64,000 bases of DNA from Nitrospirillum amazonense (GCF_007828035.1 NZ_VITV01000015.1:51228-115227), one strand, 5' to 3'. Shown: positions 44,079 to 52,557, counted from the first letter of the stretch. The notes: generated by a model from the letters alone, not told the origin. Program-made: numbers and translations.

Positions 44079-45134
44079 ATGACCGCCGCCGCCAAGCCCC
44101 CTAAACACCCAATGGCCCCATTGATGGCCATCGAGGCCGCCGAGTCCGGTGCCGCCAGCGCCCGCCAGATCGACCGTGCCAGCCCCCTGTTCCGCGACCT
44201 GGGCGCCCGCCTGCGCGCGCTGAAGCCCAAGGTGGTCATCACCTGCGCCCGGGGCAGCAGCGACCACGCCGCCGCCTACGGCAAGTACCTGATCGAAACG
44301 CGGGTGGGCGTGCCGGTCGCCTCGGTCGGGCCGTCCGTCATCTCGCTCTACAACGCGCCGCTGCAGATGGAGGGCGCGCTGTTCGTGGCGGTGTCCCAGT
44401 CCGGCCGCAGCCCCGACCTGCTGCGCCTGGCGGAGGCGGCCAAGGCCGGTGGCGCCCTGGTGGTGGGCTTCGTGAATGACGAGACCTCCCCCCTGGCCGA
44501 GCTGGCCGACGTCTTCATCCCGCTGTGCGCCGGGCCGGAGAAGAGTGTCGCCGCCACCAAATCCTACCTGACCGCCTGCGTCGCCTTCCTGCAGCTGGTG
44601 GCCCATTGGCGGGAGGATGCCGGCCTGATGGATACCGTGGCCAAGGTCCCCGGCTGGCTGGACGCCGCCGTGGCCCTGGACTGGTATCCGGCCTTGCGCC
44701 GGCTAGAGCTGGCCACCGGCCTCTACGTTCTGGGCCGGGGCGTCGGCAGCGGTGCGGCGGCCGAGATCGCCCTGAAGTGCAAGGAGACCTCGCGCCTGCA
44801 TGCCGAGGCCTTCAGCGCCGCCGAGGTGGTGCACGGCCCCTTCGCCCTGGTGGGGCCCGGCTTCCCCATCCTGGCGCTGACCCAGGACGACGTGACGGCG
44901 GAGGTGACGCGCGGCACCCTGGCCAAGGCGGCCGGCCTGGGCGCCCCCATCCTGGCCACCGAGACCGGCATCGACGGTGTCGAGGCGCTGCCCGTGGTGC
45001 CGGGCCTGCCGGCCGAGGTCGGCCCCCTGGCGGCGGTCGCCAGCTTCTACATGGCCATCCACAAGGTGGCGCGCGCCCGGGGCCTGGACCCGGACGTGCC
45101 GCCCAACCTGCGCAAGGTGACGGAGACGGTGTGA
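44079..45134 (+). CDS. SIS-domain glucosamine-6-phosphate deaminase (NagB-II type)
   Basis: A 351-aa protein with two SIS domains, the isomerase half of GlmS without the glutaminase domain. Motifs: CARGSSDHAAAYGKYLIE near residue 55, VSQSGRSPDLL near 106, CAGPEKSVAATKSYLT near 149 and YVLGRGVGSGAAAEIALKCK near 218; the ending PPNLRKVTETV is typical. It should convert glucosamine-6-P to fructose-6-P and ammonia. CAGGAA stands before ATG 44079. Its stop shares one base with nagA, which makes its substrate. Confidence 0.9.
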   Translation: MTAAAKPPKHPMAPLMAIEAAESGAASARQIDRASPLFRDLGARLRALKPKVVITCARGSSDHAAAYGKYLIETRVGVPVASVGPSVISLYNAPLQMEGALFVAVSQSGRSPDLLRLAEAAKAGGALVVGFVNDETSPLAELADVFIPLCAGPEKSVAATKSYLTACVAFLQLVAHWREDAGLMDTVAKVPGWLDAAVALDWYPALRRLELATGLYVLGRGVGSGAAAEIALKCKETSRLHAEAFSAAEVVHGPFALVGPGFPILALTQDDVTAEVTRGTLAKAAGLGAPILATETGIDGVEALPVVPGLPAEVGPLAAVASFYMAIHKVARARGLDPDVPPNLRKVTETV

Positions 45135-46276
45135 TGCGGACTTTCTTCCACGGGTGCCCGGTTTTCACCGGCGACCAGACACTGGAGGGCATCGGCGTCC
45201 TGGTGGAGGACGGCCGCGTGCTGGACCTGCTGCCCCAGCCACCGGCGTCCGTGGAAGAGGTGGCGCTGGAGCCCGACAGCCTGCTGGCGCCGGGCTTCGT
45301 CGACACCCAGGTGAACGGTGGCGGCGGCGTGCTGTTCAATGAGACGCCGACGGTCGAGGCCGCCCTGGCCATCGCCAGCGCCCACCGCCGCTTCGGCACC
45401 ACATCGCTGCTGCCCACCTTCATCACGGATGCCGCCGGCAAGTGGCGTCTGGCGGTGGATGCGGCCGCCGAGGCCGCCCAGGTTCCCGGTGGCGGTGTGG
45501 TCGGCATCCACCTGGAAGGCCCCTTCCTGAACATGGAGCGCCGGGGCGTGCACGAGGCCGCCTATGTCCGCGCGCCCACCGACGAGGACATCGATTTCCT
45601 GCTGAGCCTGCCGACGCGCTTCCCCCAGGGCCGCGTGCTGCTGACCCTGGCCCCAGAGGTGGTCAGCGACGGGACCCTGGCACAGCTGGCGGAAGCCGGC
45701 CTCATCCTGGCCGGCGGCCACTCCGCCGCCACCTACGCCCGCACCGGCAGCGCCCTGGACCATGGCCTGACCGGGTTCACCCACCTGTTCAACGCCATGC
45801 CGCCCCTGATGAACCGGGAGCCGGGCATCGCCGGCGCCGCCCTGTCCAGCCCGCGCGGCTGGTGCGGCATCATCGCCGATGGCGTGCATGTCCACGGCGC
45901 CATGCTGCGCCTGGCCCTGGCGGCCAAGGGACCCGACCGGCTGTTCCTGGTGACGGACGCCATGCCGCCCACCGGCACCGATGTCGACAGCTTCGAACTC
46001 TACGGCCACACCATCTACCGCCGCGACGGCCGCCTGGTGACGGCGGAGGGCGTGCTGGCCGGGGCCGATATCGACATGGCGGCGGCCGTGCGCGGGGCCG
46101 TGCGCCTGATGGGCGTATCGCCGGAAACAGCGCTGGCCATGGCGGCGCGCGTGCCGGCCACCTTCCTGGGGCTGGACGAACTGGGCCGCATCAAGCCGGG
46201 CGCGCGGGCGGACTTCGTGGAGCTGTCGCAGGCCCTGACCGTGCGGCGGGTGTGGAGCGCCGGCACGGAACGGTAA
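45134..46276 (+). CDS. nagA: N-acetylglucosamine-6-phosphate deacetylase
   Basis: A 380-aa amidohydrolase that deacetylates GlcNAc-6-P. Key motifs: PGFVDTQVNGGGGVLFN near residue 53, HLEGPFLNMERRGVH near 126 (metal-binding Glu), GGHSAATY near 195, THLFNAMPPLMNREPGI near 213 (His), DGVHVHG near 248 and VTDAMPPTG near 270 (catalytic Asp). It begins within the stop codon of the deaminase gene. It should serve both the PTS route and the ABC/kinase/MurQ route, since no other nagA is seen. Confidence 0.95.
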   Translation: MRTFFHGCPVFTGDQTLEGIGVLVEDGRVLDLLPQPPASVEEVALEPDSLLAPGFVDTQVNGGGGVLFNETPTVEAALAIASAHRRFGTTSLLPTFITDAAGKWRLAVDAAAEAAQVPGGGVVGIHLEGPFLNMERRGVHEAAYVRAPTDEDIDFLLSLPTRFPQGRVLLTLAPEVVSDGTLAQLAEAGLILAGGHSAATYARTGSALDHGLTGFTHLFNAMPPLMNREPGIAGAALSSPRGWCGIIADGVHVHGAMLRLALAAKGPDRLFLVTDAMPPTGTDVDSFELYGHTIYRRDGRLVTAEGVLAGADIDMAAAVRGAVRLMGVSPETALAMAARVPATFLGLDELGRIKPGARADFVELSQALTVRRVWSAGTER

Positions 46277-46317
46277 CGCTTGAGAGGACGAGCAGGGCCA
46301 AGAGCGGGAGAGGGGCA

Positions 46318-46602
46318 ATGAAACGGAATCATTCCGCCGAGGAGATCGCGCAGTGCCTGGCCAAGGCCGATGGCCTGCTGGAACAAGGCGTGAAGGTGGT
46401 GGACGTGGCGCGCATCCTGGGCGTCAGCCGCATGACCTATTATCGCTGGCGCCGCGACCAGGCCGGCGCGCCCGGTGACGCCGACCTGCGCCGCCGCCTG
46501 ACGCGGCTGCAGGAGGAGAACGCCGCCCTGCGGCGGCAGCTGGCGCAACTGACGGCGGGCACCACCGACGCCCAATCATTGGGCATTCCCGCCTTCGCCT
46601 AA
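46318..46602 (+). CDS. Orphan IS3 OrfA-like helix-turn-helix protein
   Basis: A 94-aa protein. The helix-turn-helix (VVDVARILGVSRMTYYRWRR) and a following leucine-zipper stretch (LTRLQEENAALRRQLAQL) match the DNA-binding OrfA of IS3-type elements. No OrfB, terminal repeats or target duplications are visible around it. GGGAGAGGGG lies 5 bp before the ATG, a stronger site than most genes here. It starts 41 bp after nagA in the same direction, so it may be cotranscribed. It could be a fossil of an insertion sequence or a recruited DNA-binding protein. Confidence 0.75.
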   Translation: MKRNHSAEEIAQCLAKADGLLEQGVKVVDVARILGVSRMTYYRWRRDQAGAPGDADLRRRLTRLQEENAALRRQLAQLTAGTTDAQSLGIPAFA

Positions 46603-46665
46603 AACAAGGGCAAATCCCCCTCCCCCATACCGCTGTTTCCTGGGCATACTGGTCCGGAAAACGAC

Positions 46666-48081
46666 ATGGGGGCGCGGGGCATGGCAGTGGACGGGGCTGG
46701 GGACGGGGCTGGGAACGGGGCCGGGCTGAGCAAGAGCCTGGGCGGGTGGCATCTCTGGGGCATCGCCGTCGGGCTGGTGATCTCCGGCGAGTATTTCGGA
46801 TGGAGCTATGGCTGGGCCCAAGCTGGCACGCTGGGCTTCCTGGTCACCACCATCCTGGTGGCGGTGCTGTACACCACCTTCATCTTCAGCTTCACCGAGC
46901 TGACCACCGCCATCCCGCATGCTGGCGGTCCCTTCGCCTACAGCCACCGCGCCTTCGGCCCGCTGGGCGGCTTCATCGCCGGCTACGCCACGCTGATCGA
47001 GTTCGTCTTCGCCCCGCCTGCCATCGCACTCGCCATCGGCGCCTACCTCAATGTCCAGTTCCCCGACCTCAGCCCCAAGCTGGCGGCCGTGGGCGCATAT
47101 GGCGTCTTCGCCGCGCTGAACATCGCCGGCGTCACCATCGCCGCCACGTTCGAGTTGTGCGTCACCCTGCTGGCCATCGCCGAACTGCTGGTGTTCATGG
47201 GCGTGGTGTCGCCGGGCTTCACCTGGGGCAACTTCGCCGCCCACGGCTGGTCGGGTGAGACCGGTCCCCTGTCGGCCACGGCCCTGGGTGGCATCTTCGC
47301 CGCCATCCCTTTCGCCATCTGGTTCTTCCTGGCCATCGAGGGCGCGGCCATGGCGGCGGAGGAGGCCAAAGACCCCGCCCGTACCATCCCCCGCGCCTAT
47401 ATCGCCGGCATCCTGACCCTGGTGGCCCTGGCCTTCGGTACCATGGTGCTGGCGGGCGGGGTGGGCGACTGGCGCGACCTGGCCAACATCAACGACCCCC
47501 TGCCCCAGGCCATGAAGGCGGTGGTGGGGGCGGACAGCGGCTGGTTGCACATGCTGGTATGGATCGGCCTGTTCGGTCTGGTGGCCAGCTTCCACGGCAT
47601 CATCATGGGCTATTCCCGCCAGATCTTCGCGCTGGCCCGGGCGGGCTTCCTGCCGGCGGGTTTGAGCCGCCTGCACCCCATGCGGCGCACGCCGCACTGG
47701 GCCATTCTGGCGGGCGCCGTGGTGGGCATCGCCGCCATCTTTTCCGATGAGGTGCTGGCCTTCGGCGGCCAGCCGCTGACGGCCAACATCGTCACCCTGT
47801 CGGTATTCGGCGCCATCGTCATGTACATCATCAGCATGGCCAGCCTGTTTCGCCTGCGCCGCACCGAGGCGGACATGCAGCGGCCCTTCCGGGCACCGGG
47901 ATATCCCCTGGCGCCGGCCGTGGCGCTGGGCCTGGCCTGCCTGTGCCTGGCGGCCATGGTCTATTACAACCTGCTGCTGTTTGGGGTCTTCGTGGCCCTG
48001 CTGGCCTTGGGCTGGCTGTACTGCCGCCTGACAGTCTTGCGCCGCCCGGCCGGCGGGGCGCTGCCGGAGGCGGGCCTGTAG
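46666..48081 (+). CDS. APC-family amino acid permease, ethanolamine-permease-like
   Basis: A 471-aa inner-membrane protein with 12 segments. GIAVGLVISGEYFGWSYGW near residue 30 and EGAAMAAEEAKDPARTIPRA near 225 are typical of the ethanolamine permease branch of the APC superfamily. No ethanolamine ammonia-lyase gene is in the window, so the substrate is open. The first 20 residues are a Gly-Ala repeat (GAGDGAGNGAG) from a short DNA repeat, and the true start could be 46681. It is 63 bp after the orphan OrfA-like gene and is followed by a terminator. Confidence 0.87.
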   Translation: MGARGMAVDGAGDGAGNGAGLSKSLGGWHLWGIAVGLVISGEYFGWSYGWAQAGTLGFLVTTILVAVLYTTFIFSFTELTTAIPHAGGPFAYSHRAFGPLGGFIAGYATLIEFVFAPPAIALAIGAYLNVQFPDLSPKLAAVGAYGVFAALNIAGVTIAATFELCVTLLAIAELLVFMGVVSPGFTWGNFAAHGWSGETGPLSATALGGIFAAIPFAIWFFLAIEGAAMAAEEAKDPARTIPRAYIAGILTLVALAFGTMVLAGGVGDWRDLANINDPLPQAMKAVVGADSGWLHMLVWIGLFGLVASFHGIIMGYSRQIFALARAGFLPAGLSRLHPMRRTPHWAILAGAVVGIAAIFSDEVLAFGGQPLTANIVTLSVFGAIVMYIISMASLFRLRRTEADMQRPFRAPGYPLAPAVALGLACLCLAAMVYYNLLLFGVFVALLALGWLYCRLTVLRRPAGGALPEAGL

Positions 48082-48087
48082 GTAGGC

Positions 48088-48119
48088 AAACGGCCCGGGC
48101 GAAGGCGTCCGGGCCGTTT
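48088..48119 (+). terminator. Rho-independent-like terminator
   Basis: A perfect 11-bp stem (AAACGGCCCGG and its complement) with a 10-nt loop ends in TTT and lies 7 bp after the permease stop. It has A on one side and T on the other, so it may serve the converging small gene as well. Confidence 0.75.
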
Positions 48120-48148
48120 CCTCGTGCCAGACGACACGGTGATGGCGG

Positions 48149-48388
48149 TCAGCGCGCCAGCATGCTGTTGGTGATGCCCGGGGTGGGCACCTCCAGGTCC
48201 GGGCGGCCCAGGCGACCGGCCATCTCGGCGCGCACCACCTTCAGCCGTTCCAGATATTCCTCGGCCTCGTCACCGGCGGTGTCGGTCAGGATCAGGCTGT
48301 CACTGCTCCACCGTTCGATCAGGGGATCCAGGTCGGCGATGCGCTCCTGCAGGATGCGGGCGTACGCGGCGCTCTGGTTCGTGCTCAT
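48149..48388 (-). CDS. Small conserved protein, 79 aa, paralogue 1
   Basis: An acidic helical protein with no known domain. It is clearly related to the 78-aa protein at 49411-49647: both share IADLDPLI-RW, a central DEAEE and RLK, then RAE and RPDL. AGGAGGA before the ATG is an excellent ribosome site. No signal peptide or membrane segment. The two copies flank the YitT-like gene, both on the minus strand. Function unknown. Confidence 0.75.
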   Translation of the reverse strand: MSTNQSAAYARILQERIADLDPLIERWSSDSLILTDTAGDEAEEYLERLKVVRAEMAGRLGRPDLEVPTPGITNSMLAR

Positions 48389-48693
48389 GGCTTTCCTCCT
48401 GCTGTGATGCGTATCCCAAGCCTTTCAAACGCCGGAAAGATCGGCAACGGGGCAATGGTTCAAGGCCCCTACGCCGAAAGCCCGTAACATCCCCCGGTCC
48501 CTATGCGGTCCGACTAGGTGCGGCCGGCTACGTCCGGCGGACGATATTGGCCAGGGGAGCGATGACCTATGGCGGCAACCCGCGCCCCTGGCGATCCCTC
48601 CCAGCCAAATGACCTGCCGTGTAATTATTGAAGAGCATCCCCCAGGTCATTTCAATATAATTTATGAAATACACAGTGTTCGTCGGTTGATAA
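48389..48693. promoter_or_regulatory. Intergenic region with stacked inverted repeats and a consensus -10 box
   Basis: 305 bp between the divergent small gene and the YitT-like gene. Three inverted repeats follow one another: GTCCG/CGGAC (48508-48512 and 48538-48542), GCCAGGGG/CCCCTGGC (48550-48557 and 48585-48592) and AAATGACCTG/CAGGTCATTT (48607-48616 and 48643-48652). Their spacers are 25, 27 and 26 nt. A perfect TATAAT stands at 48656-48661, 33 bp before the YitT ATG; no good -35 box is seen at the right distance. The third repeat brackets the -35 area, as an operator or activator site would. Confidence 0.5.
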
Positions 48694-49323
48694 ATGATGA
48701 ATCCGATCAATCAACACCACCACAAATCTTATGAGGACCTGGCGGCGCTGGGTATCGGCACACTGCTCGTCTCGCTGGGCACGGTGCTATATGCCAAGGC
48801 GACGCTGCTGGTGGGCAGCATCGCCGGCTTGGCCCTGCTGTTGCATTACGTGACCGACCAGGGATTCTGGCTGTTCTTCTTCGTGCTGAACCTGCCCTTC
48901 TACATCCTGGCCTGGCGGCGCATGGGCTGGCGCTTCACGGCGCGCACCTTCGCCGCCGTCTGCCTGGTGACGGTGGAAACGCGGCTGACGCCGGGCTGGG
49001 TGGATTTCGCCGTGCTGAACCCGGTCTATGCCGCATTGGCCGGCGGCGGGCTAATCGGCACGGGGCTGCTGATCCTGTTCCGCCACCGCATCGGGCTGGG
49101 CGGCATCAACATCCTGGCGCTGTACCTGCAGGAACGGTTCGGCATCCGCGCCGGCTATCTCCAACTGGGCTTGGACGCGGCCATCCTGGCGGCCGCCTGC
49201 TTCGTGTTGACGCCCCAGCGCCTGGCCCTGTCGGTCATGGGCGCGATTGTCGCCAACATGATCGTAGCCATGAACCACCGCGCAGACCGCTACTTGGGCC
49301 TGACAGCCGACCCGGCGCGCTGA
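48694..49323 (+). CDS. YitT-family membrane protein
   Basis: A 209-aa inner-membrane protein with about five hydrophobic segments. The layout and phrases such as GTLLVSLGTVLYAKATLLVG near residue 20 and GLIGTGLLILFRHRIGLGGI near 120 are those of the YitT/DUF161 family; role unknown. The N-terminus is His-rich (NQHHHKS). Tandem ATG codons at 48694 and 48697 are possible starts, without a strong ribosome site. Flanked by the two paralogous small genes. Confidence 0.82.
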   Translation: MMNPINQHHHKSYEDLAALGIGTLLVSLGTVLYAKATLLVGSIAGLALLLHYVTDQGFWLFFFVLNLPFYILAWRRMGWRFTARTFAAVCLVTVETRLTPGWVDFAVLNPVYAALAGGGLIGTGLLILFRHRIGLGGINILALYLQERFGIRAGYLQLGLDAAILAAACFVLTPQRLALSVMGAIVANMIVAMNHRADRYLGLTADPAR

Positions 49324-49410
49324 AGATCGGACACCATGCGGCACAAAACCACCCGCCCCCGCGTCCGCCGCCGGGGCGGATCGCGGGTGAGGGAAATTCC
49401 TGAGCCGCCG

Positions 49411-49647
49411 CTAGCGCACCGTCATGCCGTCGGCGACCTGGGAGGTCATGCGGCCGTCCAGATCCGGCCGGCTCATGCGGCTGACCAGTTCGGCCCGCAA
49501 ATCCTTGAGACGATCCACGAATTCCTCGGCCTCGTCATGGGCGGCGCCGGTCAGCCGGAAATGCCCGCTGGTCCACCGGTCGATGAGGGGGTCGAGATCC
49601 GCGATGTGCTCCCTCAAGACGAGGGAATAGGTGCTGTACTGGGTCAT
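49411..49647 (-). CDS. Small conserved protein, 78 aa, paralogue 2
   Basis: Paralogue of the 79-aa protein at 48149-48388, with HIADLDPLIDRW, DEAEEF, RLKDLRAEL and SRPDL in the same order. ATG 49647 was chosen for the GGAGG upstream and agreement with the paralogue; the frame continues to 49701. No known domain, no membrane segment. It stands downstream of, and converges on, the YitT-like gene. Confidence 0.75.
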   Translation of the reverse strand: MTQYSTYSLVLREHIADLDPLIDRWTSGHFRLTGAAHDEAEEFVDRLKDLRAELVSRMSRPDLDGRMTSQVADGMTVR

Positions 49648-49794
49648 GGGACACCTCCACCTTTGTGCTTCCATGAAAATCCTGCGCAGGCTCCTTCGCA
49701 ACTGTTCTCTCGTATTGGTCTCCCTATTTGACGCACATCAAGTAATCGGCGCGAATATTATCTGATAAAGCAGATCGATCGCCAAACCATGGCC

Positions 49795-51441
49795 TCAGCC
49801 GCCGGCGTCGATCACCGTGGGCCGCCAGCCTGAGGGGCGGCTCAGGGGCCGCAAGTCCACATCCGTCCGCTGCGGCCGCTCCAACGCCTTGGAGAACAGC
49901 CAGCCTTGGCCCAGGGCGCACCCCAGGCCGCGCAGGCGCATCATCTGTTCCGGGGTTTCCACATGCTCGGCGATGGCGGTGACGCCCAAGCCCCGGCACA
50001 GGGCCAGCATGCCGGTCACGATGGCCTCTTCCCGCTTGTTCACGCACATTTTGGCGATGAAGCTGCCATCCAGCTTCACATGGTCGAAGTCCAGCGCGCG
50101 AATGTAGGTGAACGATGCCATGCCCACGCCGAAATCATCCAGGCAGAGGGGATGGCCCAAGCGGCGCACGGCGCCCAGGACGTTCCGCGCCCTTTCCAGA
50201 TCCCCCAGATTGCCGGTCTCCGTCACCTCGAACATCAGGCGGCCGGACAGGCCGGGCTGGGCCTTCAGCTGCGCCAGCAGCGATTGCATGAACAGGTCCG
50301 AGCCGACGGACACGGCGGACAGGTTCACCGCCAGGATGATGTCCGGGGGAGCCGTCTCCAGCTCACGCATCGCCAGGCTGCACACCAGCATGTCCACGTC
50401 GTTGATGACGCCCAGCTCTTCCGCCAGGGTGATGACGGAACCCGGGCGGTCGCCATTGAAGCGGCTCAGCACCTCCAGATGGTGCATGCGCCCGGTCTTC
50501 AGGTCGACGATGGGTTCGAACACCAGGGACAGGCGGTTGCCGCCCAGATCGTCACGCAGGCGCGCCAGGCAGCCCACAGCGTCCTTCACGAAGCCGGCGG
50601 CGGCCGACTGGCCCGACAGCATGTCCACCGCGCCCGCGCCCGCCTCGGCGAAGCGGCGCAGGGCGTGCAGCAGCAGGCGCGACCGGTCGGCGCGGCTGAG
50701 ACCGAAGCTGTTGCTGTCCAGGGTGCGGGCATCGACTTCCAACGGCTGGTCCAGGCCCAAATCGGCGGCGACGCGGGCGATGTCGCGGGTGATCTGTTCC
50801 GCCAGGCTGGCGGGGGCCATGACGCCAAAGCGGTTGTCGGCCACGCGGCCGGCCACCGCTCCGCCATGCTGGCGGAAAACGGCGCCGATCTCGGTCATCA
50901 GCTGGCCGTCCGCCTCCGCCGTCAGCCGGCTGCGGATGTCGGCCAGGTTGTTCATCTCCAGCAGGGTCAAGGCGCCACAGGCCGGCGGCTCCACGCCGCC
51001 GGGGGCGAAGTTGACGGCCGCCGCCTGGGCGAAGGCGGCCGGGGTCAGCAACTCGGTCGCGGCATCCACATCATGGGGCGCCGGCAATGCCGCCACGCCG
51101 GCGACCAGCTGGCAGAAGGTGACGCTCAACAGGGGGCTGCCCTGCATGCGGTAGGCGGCCAGGACGCAGACCACCACGCGGCCGTCCCGCCGTCGCAGGC
51201 GTACCGGCCGGGGGCTGCTGCGGCCGTTGTCGCCCAGGGCGTCCAGCACCCGGCGCACCAGGGCGCGGTCGGCCGGCACCAGCAGGTCCGCCAGCGCGCG
51301 GCCCGCCAGTTCGGCGTCGCTGTAGCCGGTCAGCGCCAGGGCGGCGCCGGCGGCGAAGTGCAAAGCGCCGTCGCCATCCACCTCCATCAGCAGGTCGGCA
51401 TTGGCGAACGCGAATCCCAGATACCGCTGAACCGGCTTCAT
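49795..51441 (-). CDS. EAL-domain cyclic-di-GMP phosphodiesterase candidate with PAS and degenerate GGDEF
   Basis: A 548-aa soluble protein. A PAS-like domain (about 8-120) is followed by a region at the place of a GGDEF domain (about 130-250) where the signature reads VADNRFG, so it cannot make c-di-GMP. The EAL domain (about 285-525) has LEVLSRF in place of EAL-R-W, keeping the catalytic Glu, with NLS, FEVTETG, LDDFGVG, VKLDGSF and AEHVETPEQ all present. It is therefore probably an active phosphodiesterase. Start ATG 51441. Monocistronic. Confidence 0.88.
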   Translation of the reverse strand: MKPVQRYLGFAFANADLLMEVDGDGALHFAAGAALALTGYSDAELAGRALADLLVPADRALVRRVLDALGDNGRSSPRPVRLRRRDGRVVVCVLAAYRMQGSPLLSVTFCQLVAGVAALPAPHDVDAATELLTPAAFAQAAAVNFAPGGVEPPACGALTLLEMNNLADIRSRLTAEADGQLMTEIGAVFRQHGGAVAGRVADNRFGVMAPASLAEQITRDIARVAADLGLDQPLEVDARTLDSNSFGLSRADRSRLLLHALRRFAEAGAGAVDMLSGQSAAAGFVKDAVGCLARLRDDLGGNRLSLVFEPIVDLKTGRMHHLEVLSRFNGDRPGSVITLAEELGVINDVDMLVCSLAMRELETAPPDIILAVNLSAVSVGSDLFMQSLLAQLKAQPGLSGRLMFEVTETGNLGDLERARNVLGAVRRLGHPLCLDDFGVGMASFTYIRALDFDHVKLDGSFIAKMCVNKREEAIVTGMLALCRGLGVTAIAEHVETPEQMMRLRGLGCALGQGWLFSKALERPQRTDVDLRPLSRPSGWRPTVIDAGG

Positions 51442-51618
51442 TCTGACTGCTTCTTCCGGGCGAACGGCCGCGACGGCGGCCCCATGCCCGGCATCCTCGT
51501 CCCGGCATGCTTAACATCGCGTGAAGGGCGGCAACGGCAATCCATCCCGAGGCAGCGCCCACCTGGCGCAGCCGCGTGGAACCGTCGCTCCCGCGTCAGG
51601 TGCGGATGCCCCGTGGGT

Positions 51619-52557
51619 TCAGTGCCCGACCGCCTGGTTCACCACCCAGGCCAGGCGTACACCGGCCATTTCCAGGCGCATGCGGACCAGCGGCCAGGCG
51701 GCGGTCTCATAACCCTGGGCCAGGCGCTCGACCCCATCGGATTCCGGCGCCTGCAGCAGGCCGTAGACGACGTCGCGGGCTAGGCCATGGCTTTCCTCGC
51801 CCCAGGCCTGCACCGCCTTGTCCAGGCCGGCACCCTTGAACGGGGGTTTGGTGGACGGCGTCTTGGGCGTCCAGGCCTTGACGTCATAGGCGGTGATGCC
51901 GGGTTCCAGCGTGGCGGCCGCCGACTTGGCCTTGGCCAAGTCGATGGAATAGTCCTTGTTCACCGACAGGCCCAGCTCGCGGTCGACGATGGAGCCGTCC
52001 CAGACCGAATGCAGGTTCAGGTGGCCGTTCCGGTCCTCATCGAAATAGCGGACCTTGACGTCGTTGCCGCCCTTGTCGTGGTTGCGCTCGGCGGCGTGCA
52101 GGGGCTGGTGCAGGTCGCCCACCAGGTGCACCACCCACTTCAGTGCGGCCAGCCGCGCCTCCGGCGCCGCCTTGGTGTCGGCCAGGATCCGGGCCTGCTC
52201 CGGCAGGCGGGCGAGGACACAGTTGTCGTCGGCGCAGTCCCGCGCCGGATCATAGGCCAGCTGGTCGGTGGGCACGTCGACATAGTGCCACGGCAGCGTG
52301 TCGGGCAGACCGCCCTTGTCCTTGGGCAGATGGCCCACCGTGTCCGGCCAGCTCGCTACCTCATCCAGGGTGTGATGCCCTTCCAGCGACAGCAGCTGGT
52401 CCACCACCGCCTTGGCCTTGGGCGTCAGCCGGTCCTGCGCGATGTCGCCGACGATGGCGTGCCCGTTGGGGCCCCAGGCCAGCGCCGGCCCGGCGGTGAG
52501 GGCGAGGGCGGCGGTGGACATAACGGCGGCGATGGCGAGGCAGCGAAAGGCGGTCAT
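51619..52557 (-). CDS. S1/P1-family secreted nuclease
   Basis: A 312-aa zinc nuclease for single-stranded DNA/RNA or 3'-nucleotides. After a signal peptide (CLAIAAVMSTAALALTAGPALA) the mature protein begins WGPNGHAIVGDIA, the usual Trp1 zinc ligand of the family. Other zinc-site motifs: LPWHYVDV, KWVVHLVGDLHQPLHAAE and GGNDVKVRYF, then NLHSVWDG. ATG 52557 is preferred over 52587 because it starts the signal peptide. It faces away from the tRNA. Confidence 0.93.
   Translation of the reverse strand: MTAFRCLAIAAVMSTAALALTAGPALAWGPNGHAIVGDIAQDRLTPKAKAVVDQLLSLEGHHTLDEVASWPDTVGHLPKDKGGLPDTLPWHYVDVPTDQLAYDPARDCADDNCVLARLPEQARILADTKAAPEARLAALKWVVHLVGDLHQPLHAAERNHDKGGNDVKVRYFDEDRNGHLNLHSVWDGSIVDRELGLSVNKDYSIDLAKAKSAAATLEPGITAYDVKAWTPKTPSTKPPFKGAGLDKAVQAWGEESHGLARDVVYGLLQAPESDGVERLAQGYETAAWPLVRMRLEMAGVRLAWVVNQAVGH

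Noticed and set aside
46318..46602. A complete insertion sequence around the OrfA-like gene
   Set aside because: No OrfB, no terminal inverted repeats and no target duplication could be found; flanking genes are intact.
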